From contig NZ_OBMJ01000002.1 in assembly GCF_900199205.1 (NCBI RefSeq), positions 186,001-250,000 on the forward strand: a stretch of DNA of 64,000 bases, written 5' to 3'. A program made the translations under genes and the position numbers. Of the stretch, positions 52,982 to 63,465 are shown one piece after another (the stretch's first letter is position 1; every line of letters begins with the position of its first letter). This DNA is from Streptomyces sp. 1331.2. GTDB lineage: Bacteria > Actinomycetota > Actinomycetes > Streptomycetales > Streptomycetaceae. Under the pieces are notes generated by a model. The model was given only the letters and a program-made list of their open reading frames with translations. It had not been told where the DNA came from and did no database searches.

Positions 52982-54025
52982 ATGAAAGCGCTCGCCTACG
53001 ACGGACCCGGCCGCCGCACCTGGGGCGACGCCCCCGACCCGACCGTCCGAGACCCCGAGGACGCCGTCGTCCGGGTGGACGCCGTCACGATCTGCGGCAC
53101 CGACCTGCACATCCTCAAGGGCGACGTCCCCGAGGTCATCGAAGGCCGCGTCCTCGGCCACGAGGCCGTCGGCACCGTCACCGAGACCGGACCGGGCGTG
53201 CGCACCGTCACCGCTGGCGACCGCGTCCTGGTCTCCTGCATCTCCGCCTGCGGCCGCTGCACCTACTGCCGGGCCGCGAGCTACGGCCAGTGCACCGGAG
53301 GCGGCGGATGGATCCTCGGCCACCTGATCGACGGCTGCCAGGCCGAGTACGTCCGCACCCCTTTCGCCGACACCTCCCTGCACAAACTGCCCGACGCCGT
53401 CCGCGACGAGGACGCCCTGCTGCTGGCCGACATCCTGCCCACCTCCTACGAGGTCGGCGTCCGCAACGGCCGTCTCGGCCCGGGCGACTCCGTCGCGATC
53501 GTCGGCGCCGGACCGATCGGCCTCGCCGCCGTCCTCACCGCCCGGCTCTACAGCCCCTCCCGCACCATCGCGATCGACCTCGCCCAGAGCCGCCTCGACG
53601 CCGCCGAACGCTTCGGCGCCGACACCACCCTCACCGTCGCCGAAGCCACCCCGGAGGCCGTGCGGGCACTCACCCGGGACGGACTCGGCGTCGACGTCGC
53701 CATCGAGGCCGTCGGCGTCCCCGAATCCTTCGAACTCTGCACCCGCCTGGTGCGCCCCGGCGGCCGGGTCGCCAACGTGGGCGTGCACGGCAAGCCGGCG
53801 GTGCTCCACCTGGAGGACCTCTGGATCCGCGACATCACCATCACCACCGGCCTGGTCGACACCCACAGCACCCCGCTGCTGCTCGACATGCTGGCCGTCG
53901 GCCGACTGGACATCGGCGGGCTGGTCACGCACCGCTTCGGGCTCGACGAGATGCAGGACGCCTACGACGTCTTCGCCGACGCGGCCGACACCGGCGCGCT
54001 CAAGGTCGCGCTCTTCCGGACGTGA
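52982..54025 (+). CDS. Zinc-dependent alcohol dehydrogenase family protein
   Basis: A 347-residue medium-chain dehydrogenase: catalytic zinc ligands in ICGTDLHI and GHEAVGT; structural zinc site C-x2-C-x2-C-x7-C in ACGRCTYCRAASYGQC; Rossmann motif VGAGPIGLAAV; FDH/threonine dehydrogenase-like. Adjacent genes resemble the S. coelicolor region with SCO0199-type ADH beside OsdRK, so it may serve anoxic metabolism or formaldehyde removal. ATG at 52982 has GAGAGGAG about 12 bases upstream. Confidence 0.86.
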   Translation: MKALAYDGPGRRTWGDAPDPTVRDPEDAVVRVDAVTICGTDLHILKGDVPEVIEGRVLGHEAVGTVTETGPGVRTVTAGDRVLVSCISACGRCTYCRAASYGQCTGGGGWILGHLIDGCQAEYVRTPFADTSLHKLPDAVRDEDALLLADILPTSYEVGVRNGRLGPGDSVAIVGAGPIGLAAVLTARLYSPSRTIAIDLAQSRLDAAERFGADTTLTVAEATPEAVRALTRDGLGVDVAIEAVGVPESFELCTRLVRPGGRVANVGVHGKPAVLHLEDLWIRDITITTGLVDTHSTPLLLDMLAVGRLDIGGLVTHRFGLDEMQDAYDVFADAADTGALKVALFRT

Positions 54026-54052
54026 CCCGCCATGGACGGAGGAACCGCCACC

Positions 54053-54703
54053 ATGACCGAAGGCCCCGACCCCGTCGCCATCGCCCACCGGATCGTCCAG
54101 CGCCGCGACCAACTCGGCCTGAGCGAAGCAACACTGGCCTACCGGGCGAACATGGCACCGGCGTACCTGCGCCAACTCCTCAGGACCGGCCCCCAGTTCG
54201 ACCCGCCTTCCTTCGTCCGGATCGCCACCGCGCTCGGGACGAGCTGGCCGGAGCTGCTGTCCGGCCACCGCCCCGACGCACCGCCGGGACAGGCCGACGC
54301 CGACCCGCGCCCACTGTTCCACCTGACCGAGCCGCAGTGCTGGGAACTCATCGGCAGCCACGGCGTGGGCCGGGTCGGCCTGCCCCTCGGGCCGGCACCC
54401 GTCGTCCTCCCGGTCAACTACGCGGTGGACGGCCGCACGATCGTCTACCGCACCGCCCCCAGGGGCACCGCCGCCCCGGCCGAGGGCTCGCCCGCCTCGT
54501 TCCAGGTCGACCGCATCGACGACCACCGCGGTGACGGCTGGAGCGTCCTGATCCTCGGCGAGGCCCACCACATCGACGACCCGCAGGAGCAACAGCGGCT
54601 CGCGGCGCTACCGGGCGCCACACCGTGGGCCGGCGGCGCCCGCCCGCTGTGGGTCCGCATCCGGCCCGCCGAGGTCACCGGCCGCAGGATCGGCACGGGG
54701 TGA
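54053..54703 (+). CDS. HTH (XRE) fused to PNPOx-like flavin-binding domain
   Basis: A 216-residue fusion: an XRE-type HTH (about 8-70, RRDQLGLSEATLAYRANMAP and LLRTGPQFDPPSFVRIATAL) joined to a split-barrel of the pyridoxamine-5'-phosphate oxidase family (about 80-200, with RPLFHLTEPQCWELIGSHGVGRVGL in parts and VLPVNYAVDGRTIVYRT). Similar fusions are found in DosR-type regulons. ATG at 54053 follows GGAGGAACCGCC; the ATG at 54032 lacks a site. It starts 27 bp after the ADH stop, in the same direction. Confidence 0.8.
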   Translation: MTEGPDPVAIAHRIVQRRDQLGLSEATLAYRANMAPAYLRQLLRTGPQFDPPSFVRIATALGTSWPELLSGHRPDAPPGQADADPRPLFHLTEPQCWELIGSHGVGRVGLPLGPAPVVLPVNYAVDGRTIVYRTAPRGTAAPAEGSPASFQVDRIDDHRGDGWSVLILGEAHHIDDPQEQQRLAALPGATPWAGGARPLWVRIRPAEVTGRRIGTG

Positions 54704-54784
54704 GCGCTCCGCCGTCGTCGCGGGCCGCATCGGCGGCCAGGGTGTCGGCCGGCGCGAGGCCGCAGAGGGGCGTCGGACGCGGCC

Positions 54785-55372
54785 CTACCGGACAGGTCCG
54801 GCGTCCAGCAGCGCGAGGGCGTTGTGGACGCCGTGGTCGAGGACGTCGTCGGCGAGCTTGGGATCGGCCAGGGCGCGCGCGAGTTGGAGCGTCCCGACCA
54901 TCATGGCGAAGACGCCGAGCGCCTGTGCGCGTGCCGAGGGCGGGTTGTCGGGTGCCAGGCGGGCAGCGATGTCGTCGATGACGGCCAGCAGGCCGTCGGT
55001 GAACGCCTGCTTGGTCGCGTCCGTGCAGCGCCCGATCTCGTCGAGGAGAGCGGCCGTGGGGCAGCCGTTCTCGGGGTCGTCACGGTGCTCGGCGGACAGG
55101 TAGGCGCGGACGAACTGTTCGAGTCCGGCGCGGCCCGGCGCGAGTGCTTCAAGGCTCGCGTTCTGCGCGCCCAGCTGGTCGGCGACGGCGTTCGCGACGA
55201 GGTCCTCCTTGGAGGCGAAGTGGGCGTAGAAGGCTCCGTTGGTCAGCCCCGCGTCCGACATCAGCGCGGAGACCCCTGAGCCGTCGATGCCGTCCTTCTT
55301 GAACCGGCGGCCGGCGGCCTCGATGATCCGCTGGCGCGTCGCCTGCTTGTGGTCCTTCGCGTAGCGCGCCAC
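54785..55372 (-). CDS. TetR/AcrR-family repressor
   Basis: A 195-residue regulator: HTH residues about 13-59 (RQRIIEAAGRRFKKDGIDG and SDAGLTNGAFYAHFASKEDL) and a C-terminal ligand/dimer domain. It is divergent from an SDR gene with TAAT-type inverted repeats between, so it likely represses the SDR. GTG start at 55372 follows GAGGAGGAGCGC; the frame extends 87 bp further but overlaps the operator. Confidence 0.87.
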   Translation of the reverse strand: MARYAKDHKQATRQRIIEAAGRRFKKDGIDGSGVSALMSDAGLTNGAFYAHFASKEDLVANAVADQLGAQNASLEALAPGRAGLEQFVRAYLSAEHRDDPENGCPTAALLDEIGRCTDATKQAFTDGLLAVIDDIAARLAPDNPPSARAQALGVFAMMVGTLQLARALADPKLADDVLDHGVHNALALLDAGPVR

Positions 55373-55433
55373 GCGCTCCTCCTCGTAGCCCCGGTGGAGA
55401 GGCCGCTTGCCGCTCTCCGTCTCCCGTCCTAGA

Positions 55434-55455
55434 GTAATTGCATTACGGTCATAAT
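55434..55455. promoter_or_regulatory. TetR operator region
   Basis: GTAAT-TGC-ATTAC (55434-55446), overlapping a second ATTA-N6-TAAT (55442-55455). AT-rich palindromes in an otherwise GC-rich gap between the divergent TetR and SDR genes. Confidence 0.6.
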
Positions 55456-55477
55456 CCAATCCATGGGGAGGCCCATC

Positions 55478-56293
55478 ATGACCACGAGCCGGCCGGTAGC
55501 ACTCGTGACCGGAGCATCGTCAGGCATCGGCAAGGCGGCCGCCTCCGCGCTCGCCGATGCGGGATTCGAGGTCGTCGGCACGAGCCGCCGAGCCTCAGCG
55601 GACGACCGCCGCGAGGGCGTGACGTTCCTCGACCTCGACGTGGCCAGCGACACCTCGGTCGCCGGCCTGGTCGACCGCGTGATCGAGCAGTTCGGTCGGA
55701 TCGACGTCCTGGTCAACAACGCCGGCATCGGCTCTGCGGGCGCCGGAGAGGAACGCTCCCTCATCCAGGACCAACAGCTGTTCGACATCAACGTCTTCGG
55801 ACTGATCCGCATGACCAAAGCCGTCCTGCCGCACATGCGCGCTCAGGGCGGCGGCCGGATCATCAACATCTCGTCCGTTCTCGGGTTCGTCCCCGCGCCC
55901 TACATGGCCGCCTATGCCGCGTCCAAGCACGCCGTCGAGGGCTACTCCGAGTCCTTGGACCACGAGGTCCGCCAGCACGGTGTCCGCGTCCTGCTCGTCG
56001 AGCCCGCCCAGACCAGGACCGCGTTCGAGGCCAACTCCCCGAAACCCGCCACGCCTCTGCCGGTCTACGAGCAGCAGCGCCAGGTCTTCGAGCGCGTGAT
56101 GGCCGCGGCGATGAAGGACGGCGACGACCCTGCCACCGTCGCCAGGGCGATCGTCGCCGCGGCGACCGACCCGAAGCCGAAGCTGCGCTACCCCGCCGGA
56201 CCGACCGCCGGACGCGTCAGCACCCTGCGCCGCCTCGTCCCCGCTCGTGCCTTCGACCGGCAGATCCGCAAGCTGAACCAGCTGCCCGCCTGA
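55478..56293 (+). CDS. Short-chain dehydrogenase/reductase
   Basis: A 271-residue classical SDR: TGASSGIGKAAA near residue 12, NNAGIGS (80s), ISSVLGF, and YAASKHAVEG with catalytic Tyr-x-x-x-Lys. Substrate unknown; long-chain acyl, retinol-like or steroid substrates fit. ATG at 55478 follows GGGGAGGCCCATC. Target of the divergent TetR regulator is likely. Confidence 0.88.
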   Translation: MTTSRPVALVTGASSGIGKAAASALADAGFEVVGTSRRASADDRREGVTFLDLDVASDTSVAGLVDRVIEQFGRIDVLVNNAGIGSAGAGEERSLIQDQQLFDINVFGLIRMTKAVLPHMRAQGGGRIINISSVLGFVPAPYMAAYAASKHAVEGYSESLDHEVRQHGVRVLLVEPAQTRTAFEANSPKPATPLPVYEQQRQVFERVMAAAMKDGDDPATVARAIVAAATDPKPKLRYPAGPTAGRVSTLRRLVPARAFDRQIRKLNQLPA

Positions 56294-56379
56294 CCGGCAC
56301 CCCCATCCCCCGGCAAGCTTCGCATCGGTCGGCCGCTGCGACTTCACGGCGCGAAGGTGGACCAGGGCGGCCTTGGGGG

Positions 56380-56427
56380 TGGGGTCAACCACGAGAGCTT
56401 CTTCCTGAGGGCACGCCGTTGACCCCA
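56380..56427. repeat. Short inverted repeat in intergenic DNA
   Basis: TGGGGTCAAC (56380-56389) and GTTGACCCCA (56418-56427), perfect 10-bp arms 28 bp apart. It sits next to the left 24-bp repeat that bounds the 3.2-kb segment, so it may be part of a decayed insertion element. The gap 56294-56590 has no supported gene. Confidence 0.55.
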
Positions 56428-56455
56428 TCCTGCACCAGTTCTAAAACACGGCCTG

Positions 56456-56479
56456 GAAGGCCAATGAAGATCTTGCTGA
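56456..56479. repeat. Left copy of 24-bp inverted repeat bounding the 56.5-59.7 kb segment
   Basis: GAAGGCCAATGAAGATCTTGC plus TGA; pairs with the right copy at 59678-59701 in inverted orientation with one mismatch. Confidence 0.75.
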
Positions 56480-56590
56480 CACTGCGGGCGGCGTTTCGGC
56501 GGCACATGGCGTAGCTGTGGGCGGCTCCGGTGGCTGGTGGCTGCGGAGCGTGCTTGTGTGAGTGCGAACGGTAGCTATAGGGGTGTGCTG

Positions 56591-57076
56591 ATGATTGGAT
56601 CTTCGATGCGACCGGTGTCTCTTGGTGCTCGTTCTGCTTGTGCTCTTGCTCTTGCCGGGGCGTTGGGTGTGGCGGTGCTGGCAGTGCCGGCGGGGGCGGC
56701 CACCGGTAACACGTGCGGTGGTGCGGTCTCGGACTGGGTCGGCGAGGGCGAACTCGACACGGCGTTCGAGGGGAGTGTGACCTTGCCGGGTGGGTCGACG
56801 CGGGCCATCTCGATCGCGCCGCAGGCGCTGGGGAGCACGCTGGTGAGGACGGAGGTGACGGCGTCGGCCGAGGAGTCGCGTGCGGCGGTGGGGAACTTCG
56901 TCCTGCGTATCAACAGCCTCGGGCGCGGGCAGATCACCTTCCCGACCTACGCGGGGGAGAGCGGCGTCACCACCGGGACGCTCTGCCCCGTCGGCACCCG
57001 GGTCACCAAGATCACGGGGAAGGTCTCCACTGCCGGGGTCGAGGGAAAGCTCGACTTCACCGCTTCCCGTACCTGA
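56591..57076 (+). CDS. Small secreted protein
   Basis: A 161-residue protein with a signal peptide (MRPVSLGARSACALALAG then VLAVPAGAA, cleavage after GAA) and a mature domain with two Cys residues (TCGGA and TLCPVG) and beta-rich segments (ITFPTYAGESGVTTG). No family recognised. The first codons have low third-position GC (TCT, CTT, GGT, GCT, CGT), unlike neighbouring genes. The start is uncertain between ATG 56591 and ATG 56606. It converges on the MFS gene. Confidence 0.65.
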   Translation: MIGSSMRPVSLGARSACALALAGALGVAVLAVPAGAATGNTCGGAVSDWVGEGELDTAFEGSVTLPGGSTRAISIAPQALGSTLVRTEVTASAEESRAAVGNFVLRINSLGRGQITFPTYAGESGVTTGTLCPVGTRVTKITGKVSTAGVEGKLDFTASRT

Positions 57077-57103
57077 CCCCGGGACGCTGACGCGTCCGGG
57101 ACC

Positions 57104-57151
57104 GGCCCTGCCGGCGTGCGGCTCCTCGGAGCCGGTCACGCCGGCAGGGCC
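57104..57151. terminator. Bidirectional terminator between secreted protein and MFS genes
   Basis: A 22-bp stem: GGCCCTGCCGGCGTG plus CGGCTCC, a two-base loop, then GGAGCCG-GT-CACGCCGGCAGGGCC. It overlaps the MFS stop at 57136-57138. Confidence 0.85.
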
Positions 57152-58410
57152 GCCGTCGTGGTGGGCCGGGTCTTGGGGCGTCGGCCGAGCAGTGCGCCCG
57201 TCCCGACGGCGGAGAGCGCCGACACGGTGCCGCCGAGCAGGAGTCCGTAGCGTGGGCCCGCCGCCTGGCAGAGCCAGCCGATGCCGGGCGCGGCCAGCGG
57301 GGTGGTGCCCAGTGAGGCGAGCATGTAGAGGCCCATGACCCGGCCGCGCAGCGCGGGGGCGACGGCGAGCTGCAGTCGGGCCTTGGCGGCCGTCATGAAG
57401 AGCAGGAGCGCCGCTCCGGTCGGCACCAGCGTCAGGGCGAAGGTGCGGAAGTCGGGCATCAGACCGCTCGCGGCCTCCAGCGTCCCGAAGGCGAGCGCGT
57501 AACCGGCCGTGTGCCGCCGGCCGCGGGGGCGCGCGCGGGCCGCGAGCAGTGAGCCGGTCACCGCGCCCACGGCGAGCGCGGCGGAGCCGATGCCGAAGGC
57601 GGCGTCCGGGCTGTGGAAGACCTGGGCGGCCATCAGCGCGGTGGTGATCTGGAAGTTCATCCCGAAGGCGGCGACGAGGGCCACCAGCACGAGTGTCAGG
57701 CCCAGCTCGGGGCGCTGGCGCACGTAGCGCAGTCCGGCCCGTACCTGCCGCCCCGCGCCTGCGGGAGCCGGTGCCGGGTGCAGGGCGCGGGTGTCCATGC
57801 GCAGCAGGGTGGCCAGGACCACGGCGTAGGAGAGGGAGTTGAGGGCGAAGGCCGGGGCGACGCCGAAGGCGGCGATGACGGGGCCGGCCAGGGCGGGGCC
57901 GGCCACTCGGGCGAGGTTGAGCACCGCGCTGTTCAGCGCCAGCGCGCTCGGCAGGTCGTCGGGCTCGACGGCCTCGGCGATGAAGGCTTGCAGGGTGGGC
58001 TTGTCGACGACCATGGTCAGGCCCAGTGCGAGGCAGAGCGCGTAGACGGCGCCCAGGGTGGCGGAGCCGGTGGCGGTGAGCAGGGCCGCGGCGAGGGCGA
58101 GCGTGCCGTGGAGGGTCTGGGTGAGCAGCAGCAGTCGGCGTTTGGGGAAGCGGTCGGCGAGTGATCCGCCGCAGGCGCCGAACAGCAGTATCGGCAGCAG
58201 TTGCAGGGCGGTGGTGATGCCCAGCTGTGTGCCGTCGCCGTGGGACAGCTGCAGGACGAGCCAGCCCTGGGCGATGTTCTGCATCCAGGTGCCGGTGTTG
58301 GAGACCGCCTGGCCGATCGCGAGGAGGCGGTAGTTGCGGTGGCGCAGCGGTGCGAGGGCCGATGTGCGCGCGGGTGGGGTCGGTGCGGCGGGTGCGCGGG
58401 GGTGGGCCAT
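57136..58410 (-). CDS. MFS exporter (EntS/MFS_3-like)
   Basis: A 424-residue transporter with 12 membrane helices: FRxRNYRLL-like start (PLRHRNYRLLAIGQAVSNTG), GGSLADRFPKRRLLL loop motif and RGRVMGLYMLA in the second half. Family exports siderophores, peptides or drugs. Its ATG lies 2 bp after the stop of the upstream ATP-grasp gene, so the two are co-transcribed and the exporter probably removes the ligase product. Confidence 0.87.
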   Translation of the reverse strand: MAHPRAPAAPTPPARTSALAPLRHRNYRLLAIGQAVSNTGTWMQNIAQGWLVLQLSHGDGTQLGITTALQLLPILLFGACGGSLADRFPKRRLLLLTQTLHGTLALAAALLTATGSATLGAVYALCLALGLTMVVDKPTLQAFIAEAVEPDDLPSALALNSAVLNLARVAGPALAGPVIAAFGVAPAFALNSLSYAVVLATLLRMDTRALHPAPAPAGAGRQVRAGLRYVRQRPELGLTLVLVALVAAFGMNFQITTALMAAQVFHSPDAAFGIGSAALAVGAVTGSLLAARARPRGRRHTAGYALAFGTLEAASGLMPDFRTFALTLVPTGAALLLFMTAAKARLQLAVAPALRGRVMGLYMLASLGTTPLAAPGIGWLCQAAGPRYGLLLGGTVSALSAVGTGALLGRRPKTRPTTTAALPA

Positions 58411-58412
58411 CG

Positions 58413-59357
58413 CTACACCCGGGCGGTCAGTCTGGCCACGCAGGCGGCCACGACGGCCGGGGTGACCTCGCTCATGTGCTCGCGCCAGCCGACGTTGGCG
58501 TTGACCTCGCAGATCGTGAACCCGCCGTCCGCTTCGAAGAGCAGGTCCACGCCCGCCACCGCCAGGCCGAGTGCCTGGGCGGCACGGACGGCCAGTGCCT
58601 CGCCCTCGGGGTGCAGGCCGGGGCAGAGCACGGAGGTTGCGCCGAGCGCCACGTTCGACCTCATTCCGCCGTCGGTGGCGGAGCGGACCTGGGCCGCGAC
58701 GGCCCGGCCGTCGACCACCACCACCCGCAGGTCACGGCCGTGCGAGTGGGAGACGTACCGCTGGAACAGGTAGGGGGACTCCGCTTTGAGGCTGCCGTGG
58801 ACCTCCCGCAGCATCTGGGTGTCGGGGGCCAGGAACACCTGCCCGCCGCGCTGGCCGCGCACCGACTTCACCACCGACGGCACGGAAACCCCCGCCGCGA
58901 TCACATCCTCCAGCTCCGCGTGCGTGTAGCTGCGGGTGTCGGGAACGGGAAGACCCGCCAGGGCCAGCTGTTGCAGCTGCCAGAACTTGTTCGCCCCCGC
59001 CAGCACCGCCTCCAACGGGTTGAGCAGCACCGTGCCCATCGCCACCAGATGACGCAGCAGCGTGCCCTCCCGGTCGGTGCTCAGGCTCGGGGACGCCAGC
59101 CGGGCGTAGACCACACCCGGCGCCTCCAGCAGGCAGCCGTCCAGATCCCGCAGCGTCAGCTTGCCGCCCTCGATCCCGAGCAGCAGCTCATCGGTGCGCC
59201 ACACGGCGAACCGGCCGGGCAGCGCGTCCTCAAGAGCCGTGGTGAGGCCGGCGACGACGCCGTTGTCCAGCAGCCCGGGCCCGGTCAGCAGCCAGCACTG
59301 GGCACCTGTCCGGCCGCCGAGCCGTCGCCGCTCCGAGGCATCACTCACCGTCACCAC
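58413..59357 (-). CDS. RimK-type ATP-grasp ligase
   Basis: A 314-residue ATP-grasp enzyme: central ATP-binding region KFWQLQQLALAGLPVPDTRSY (parts), VVKSVRGQRGGQVFLA, YVSHSHGRDLRVVVVDGRAV and the metal-binding EVNANVGWREHM, where Glu and Asn bind Mg. RimK, LysX, CphA-like ligases and graspetide (omega-ester peptide) ligases share this fold. GTG start at 59357 follows GGGGAGGAGTTGTT. Followed 2 bp later by the MFS gene. No short precursor peptide gene is visible upstream, where the MITE-like element sits 110 bp away. Confidence 0.85.
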   Translation of the reverse strand: MVTVSDASERRRLGGRTGAQCWLLTGPGLLDNGVVAGLTTALEDALPGRFAVWRTDELLLGIEGGKLTLRDLDGCLLEAPGVVYARLASPSLSTDREGTLLRHLVAMGTVLLNPLEAVLAGANKFWQLQQLALAGLPVPDTRSYTHAELEDVIAAGVSVPSVVKSVRGQRGGQVFLAPDTQMLREVHGSLKAESPYLFQRYVSHSHGRDLRVVVVDGRAVAAQVRSATDGGMRSNVALGATSVLCPGLHPEGEALAVRAAQALGLAVAGVDLLFEADGGFTICEVNANVGWREHMSEVTPAVVAACVARLTARV

Positions 59358-59466
59358 AACAACTCCTCCCCTGGCCCAACCGGCAACCCTGCGATGCTCA
59401 CACCCGACGCCCGGCAGGGCCGGGCATTGGCCCGGGCAGCGGCGCGCCACGCCGACAATCGGGTCC

Positions 59467-59641
59467 AGGGCCCGTCTTCAAACCCCCGCCTGGGGGCCGA
59501 CGCCGGGGCACGCACCTCGCCGCGTTGTCGTCGGTCGCCAATGCGCTGCATTGGGCTCCCTCCTCCGCCTTGCGATGCACGCACCCCAACGCCGCCCCGC
59601 CCGCCCTCCGGGCGAACGACGGGGGTTTGAAGACGGGCCCT
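59467..59641. mobile_element. MITE-like element with perfect 22-bp terminal inverted repeats
   Basis: AGGGCCCGTCTTCAAACCCC plus CG at 59467-59488 is the exact inverse of 59620-59641. The 175-bp element has no significant coding frame and contains an internal CCAATGC-GCT-GCATTGG hairpin (59538-59554). The right end is followed by TA inside GGGCCCTAG and the left by CA, so a TA-target element (IS630/Tc1-like) with one changed base is possible. Confidence 0.75.
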
Positions 59642-59677
59642 AGCCGAGAGGCCGCCCGGCCTGCGGCCGGACAGCTC

Positions 59678-59701
59678 TCAGCAAGATCTTCATCGGCCTT
59701 C
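59678..59701. repeat. Right copy of the 24-bp inverted repeat
   Basis: TCAGCAAGATCTTCATCGGC then CTTC; inverse of 56456-56479 with one mismatch. It lies 135 bp before the kdpB stop, where kdpC would be expected. Confidence 0.75.
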
Positions 59702-59791
59702 TGGCGGTCGACCTGCCAGGGGAGGGCTGATCGGGAGGGTGAGCTCTCACTCCTTGGGTAGCTCGCCGCGTCGTAGCAGTGCCCGACCCCT

Positions 59792-59827
59792 GCCCGCCGC
59801 CTCGGTGCTGTTCCGGGGGCGGCGGGC
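59792..59827. terminator. Hairpin after kdpB
   Basis: GCCCGCCGCC pairs with GGCGGCGGGC (10 bp) around a 16-base loop, 9 bp downstream of the kdpB stop on the minus strand. Confidence 0.65.
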
Positions 59828-59835
59828 TGGTGCTG

Positions 59836-62019
<2,184 letters not shown>

Positions 62020-62604
62020 CGTCTCGGGGGACCTTCCGGGCCGCCCGGGAGAGGGGCGGCGGTTCGGGGAACGACGGGGGAACGCCGGACAGCGAAGCAC
62101 CGGAACCTCGCACGGCATGCCGCCTTGACGGCGAATTGGCGTGCGCCGCCGCTTCCTTGACAGCTCCATGACGCCCCGTCGGACGCGTGTTCGTCAATGT
62201 GTGCCGGCCGGGCCCGTCAGAGCTTCGTCAGGGAAAGTGATCCGGCTTGCCCCGGGGTGGCGAGGACGGCTTTGATGGAGGGCATGCACCGCTCGACACG
62301 CCACCACGACCGCCCGCCGCATAGCCGGCCGCGGATCGTCGCTGTCGCGGTCGTCGCCGCCGGCCGGTAGGACCGAGCCACTACCCCGCTCGCCGCCGGC
62401 CGCGGGCATGGTCCGGGTTCCGTTCGTCCGGCCCGTGCCGATCACCGCCGTCCGTCCCCTGTCCCGACCGGCTCCGGGGGGCCAGGGGACGGACGAGCCT
62501 TCCCTCGCAACACACCCCTCTCGCATCGGCGGCCCCGGTGGCGAGCGGCTTCGTGCCGCGTCGCCCCCGCACCCCGTCGATGCCTTTTCACCCTTGGATG
62601 GGTC
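62020..62604. other. 585-bp gap upstream of kdpB
   Basis: No coding frame that I can support, although the region is where kdpA would normally stand. It holds the divergent promoters of kdpB and the SDR gene. Confidence 0.5.
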
Positions 62605-63426
62605 ATGTCCGACGCTGTTCTTTCCGCCCGCACCGCCCTCGTCACCGGCGCCTCGTCGGGGATCGGCTGGGAGACCGCCCGGCTGCTCGCCGGGCACGGC
62701 GCGACCGTGCTCGTGCACGCCCGCACCACCGCGGAGGCGGAGGACGCCGTGGAGCGCCTGGTCGCCGCGGGTGCCCGGCGAGACCAACTCGTCGAGCTGG
62801 CAGCCGACTTCACCAAGCTGTCCGAGGCCGCGATGCTGGCCGGCACGGTCGTCAAGCACTACCCGGCACTGGACCTGCTGGTGAACAACGCCGCCGCGAT
62901 GGCACCCGAACGCTGCACCCTCACCGACGACGGCAACGAGGTCTCGCTGCAGGTCAACTTCCTGGCCGCGCACCTGCTGGCGAAGCTGCTGCGCGCCCCG
63001 CTGTCGGCGGCCGGCGACGCCCGGATCGTCAACGTCTCCTCCTCCCTGCACCGCACCGCCTCGATGAACTGGTCGGATCCGCACCGGGTGAAGAGGTACT
63101 CGCGGGTCGCCGCGTACGCGCAGTCGCAGCTCGCGCTGACCATGGCGACCGCGGACATGGCCCCGGCCGGCTCCGGCATCACCGCCGTCAGCGTCAACCC
63201 GGGCCTGTGCGACACCGCGCTGCTGCCGCTGTACGGGCGGGTCGGCGCGCCGGCCGCCGAGGGCGCGGCGGCCGTGGTGCGGCTCTGCCTGCCGGAGACG
63301 GCCGTCGCGAACGGCGCGTACTTCGACGGTGGCGTCATCGCACCGACCGCGGCCGTCGCTCAGGAGGAGCGCTCGCTGAAGCGGCTGGCCAGGCTCGCCG
63401 ACCAGCTGGTCGGCCAGGCGGCCTGA
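62605..63426 (+). CDS. SDR-family oxidoreductase with altered active site
   Basis: A 273-residue short-chain dehydrogenase: TGASSGIGWETARLL near residue 15, LLVNNAAAMAPE and VNVSSSLHR. The active-site stretch reads YAQSQLAL where Tyr-x-x-x-Lys is expected, so Lys is replaced by Gln. This would impair the usual proton relay. Homologous retinol-dehydrogenase-like proteins keep YxxSK. Start ATG follows GGATGGGTC. Confidence 0.82.
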   Translation: MSDAVLSARTALVTGASSGIGWETARLLAGHGATVLVHARTTAEAEDAVERLVAAGARRDQLVELAADFTKLSEAAMLAGTVVKHYPALDLLVNNAAAMAPERCTLTDDGNEVSLQVNFLAAHLLAKLLRAPLSAAGDARIVNVSSSLHRTASMNWSDPHRVKRYSRVAAYAQSQLALTMATADMAPAGSGITAVSVNPGLCDTALLPLYGRVGAPAAEGAAAVVRLCLPETAVANGAYFDGGVIAPTAAVAQEERSLKRLARLADQLVGQAA

Positions 63427-63465
63427 ACCGTCCCGAACCTCCCGCGTTCCGAGAGAAAGAGCACG

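Noticed and set aside
56298..56428. Minus-strand frame VVDPTPKAALVHLRAVKSQRP
   Set aside because: Looks somewhat like coding but lies in a gap with inverted repeats and I could not place it in a family; possibly part of a dead insertion sequence.
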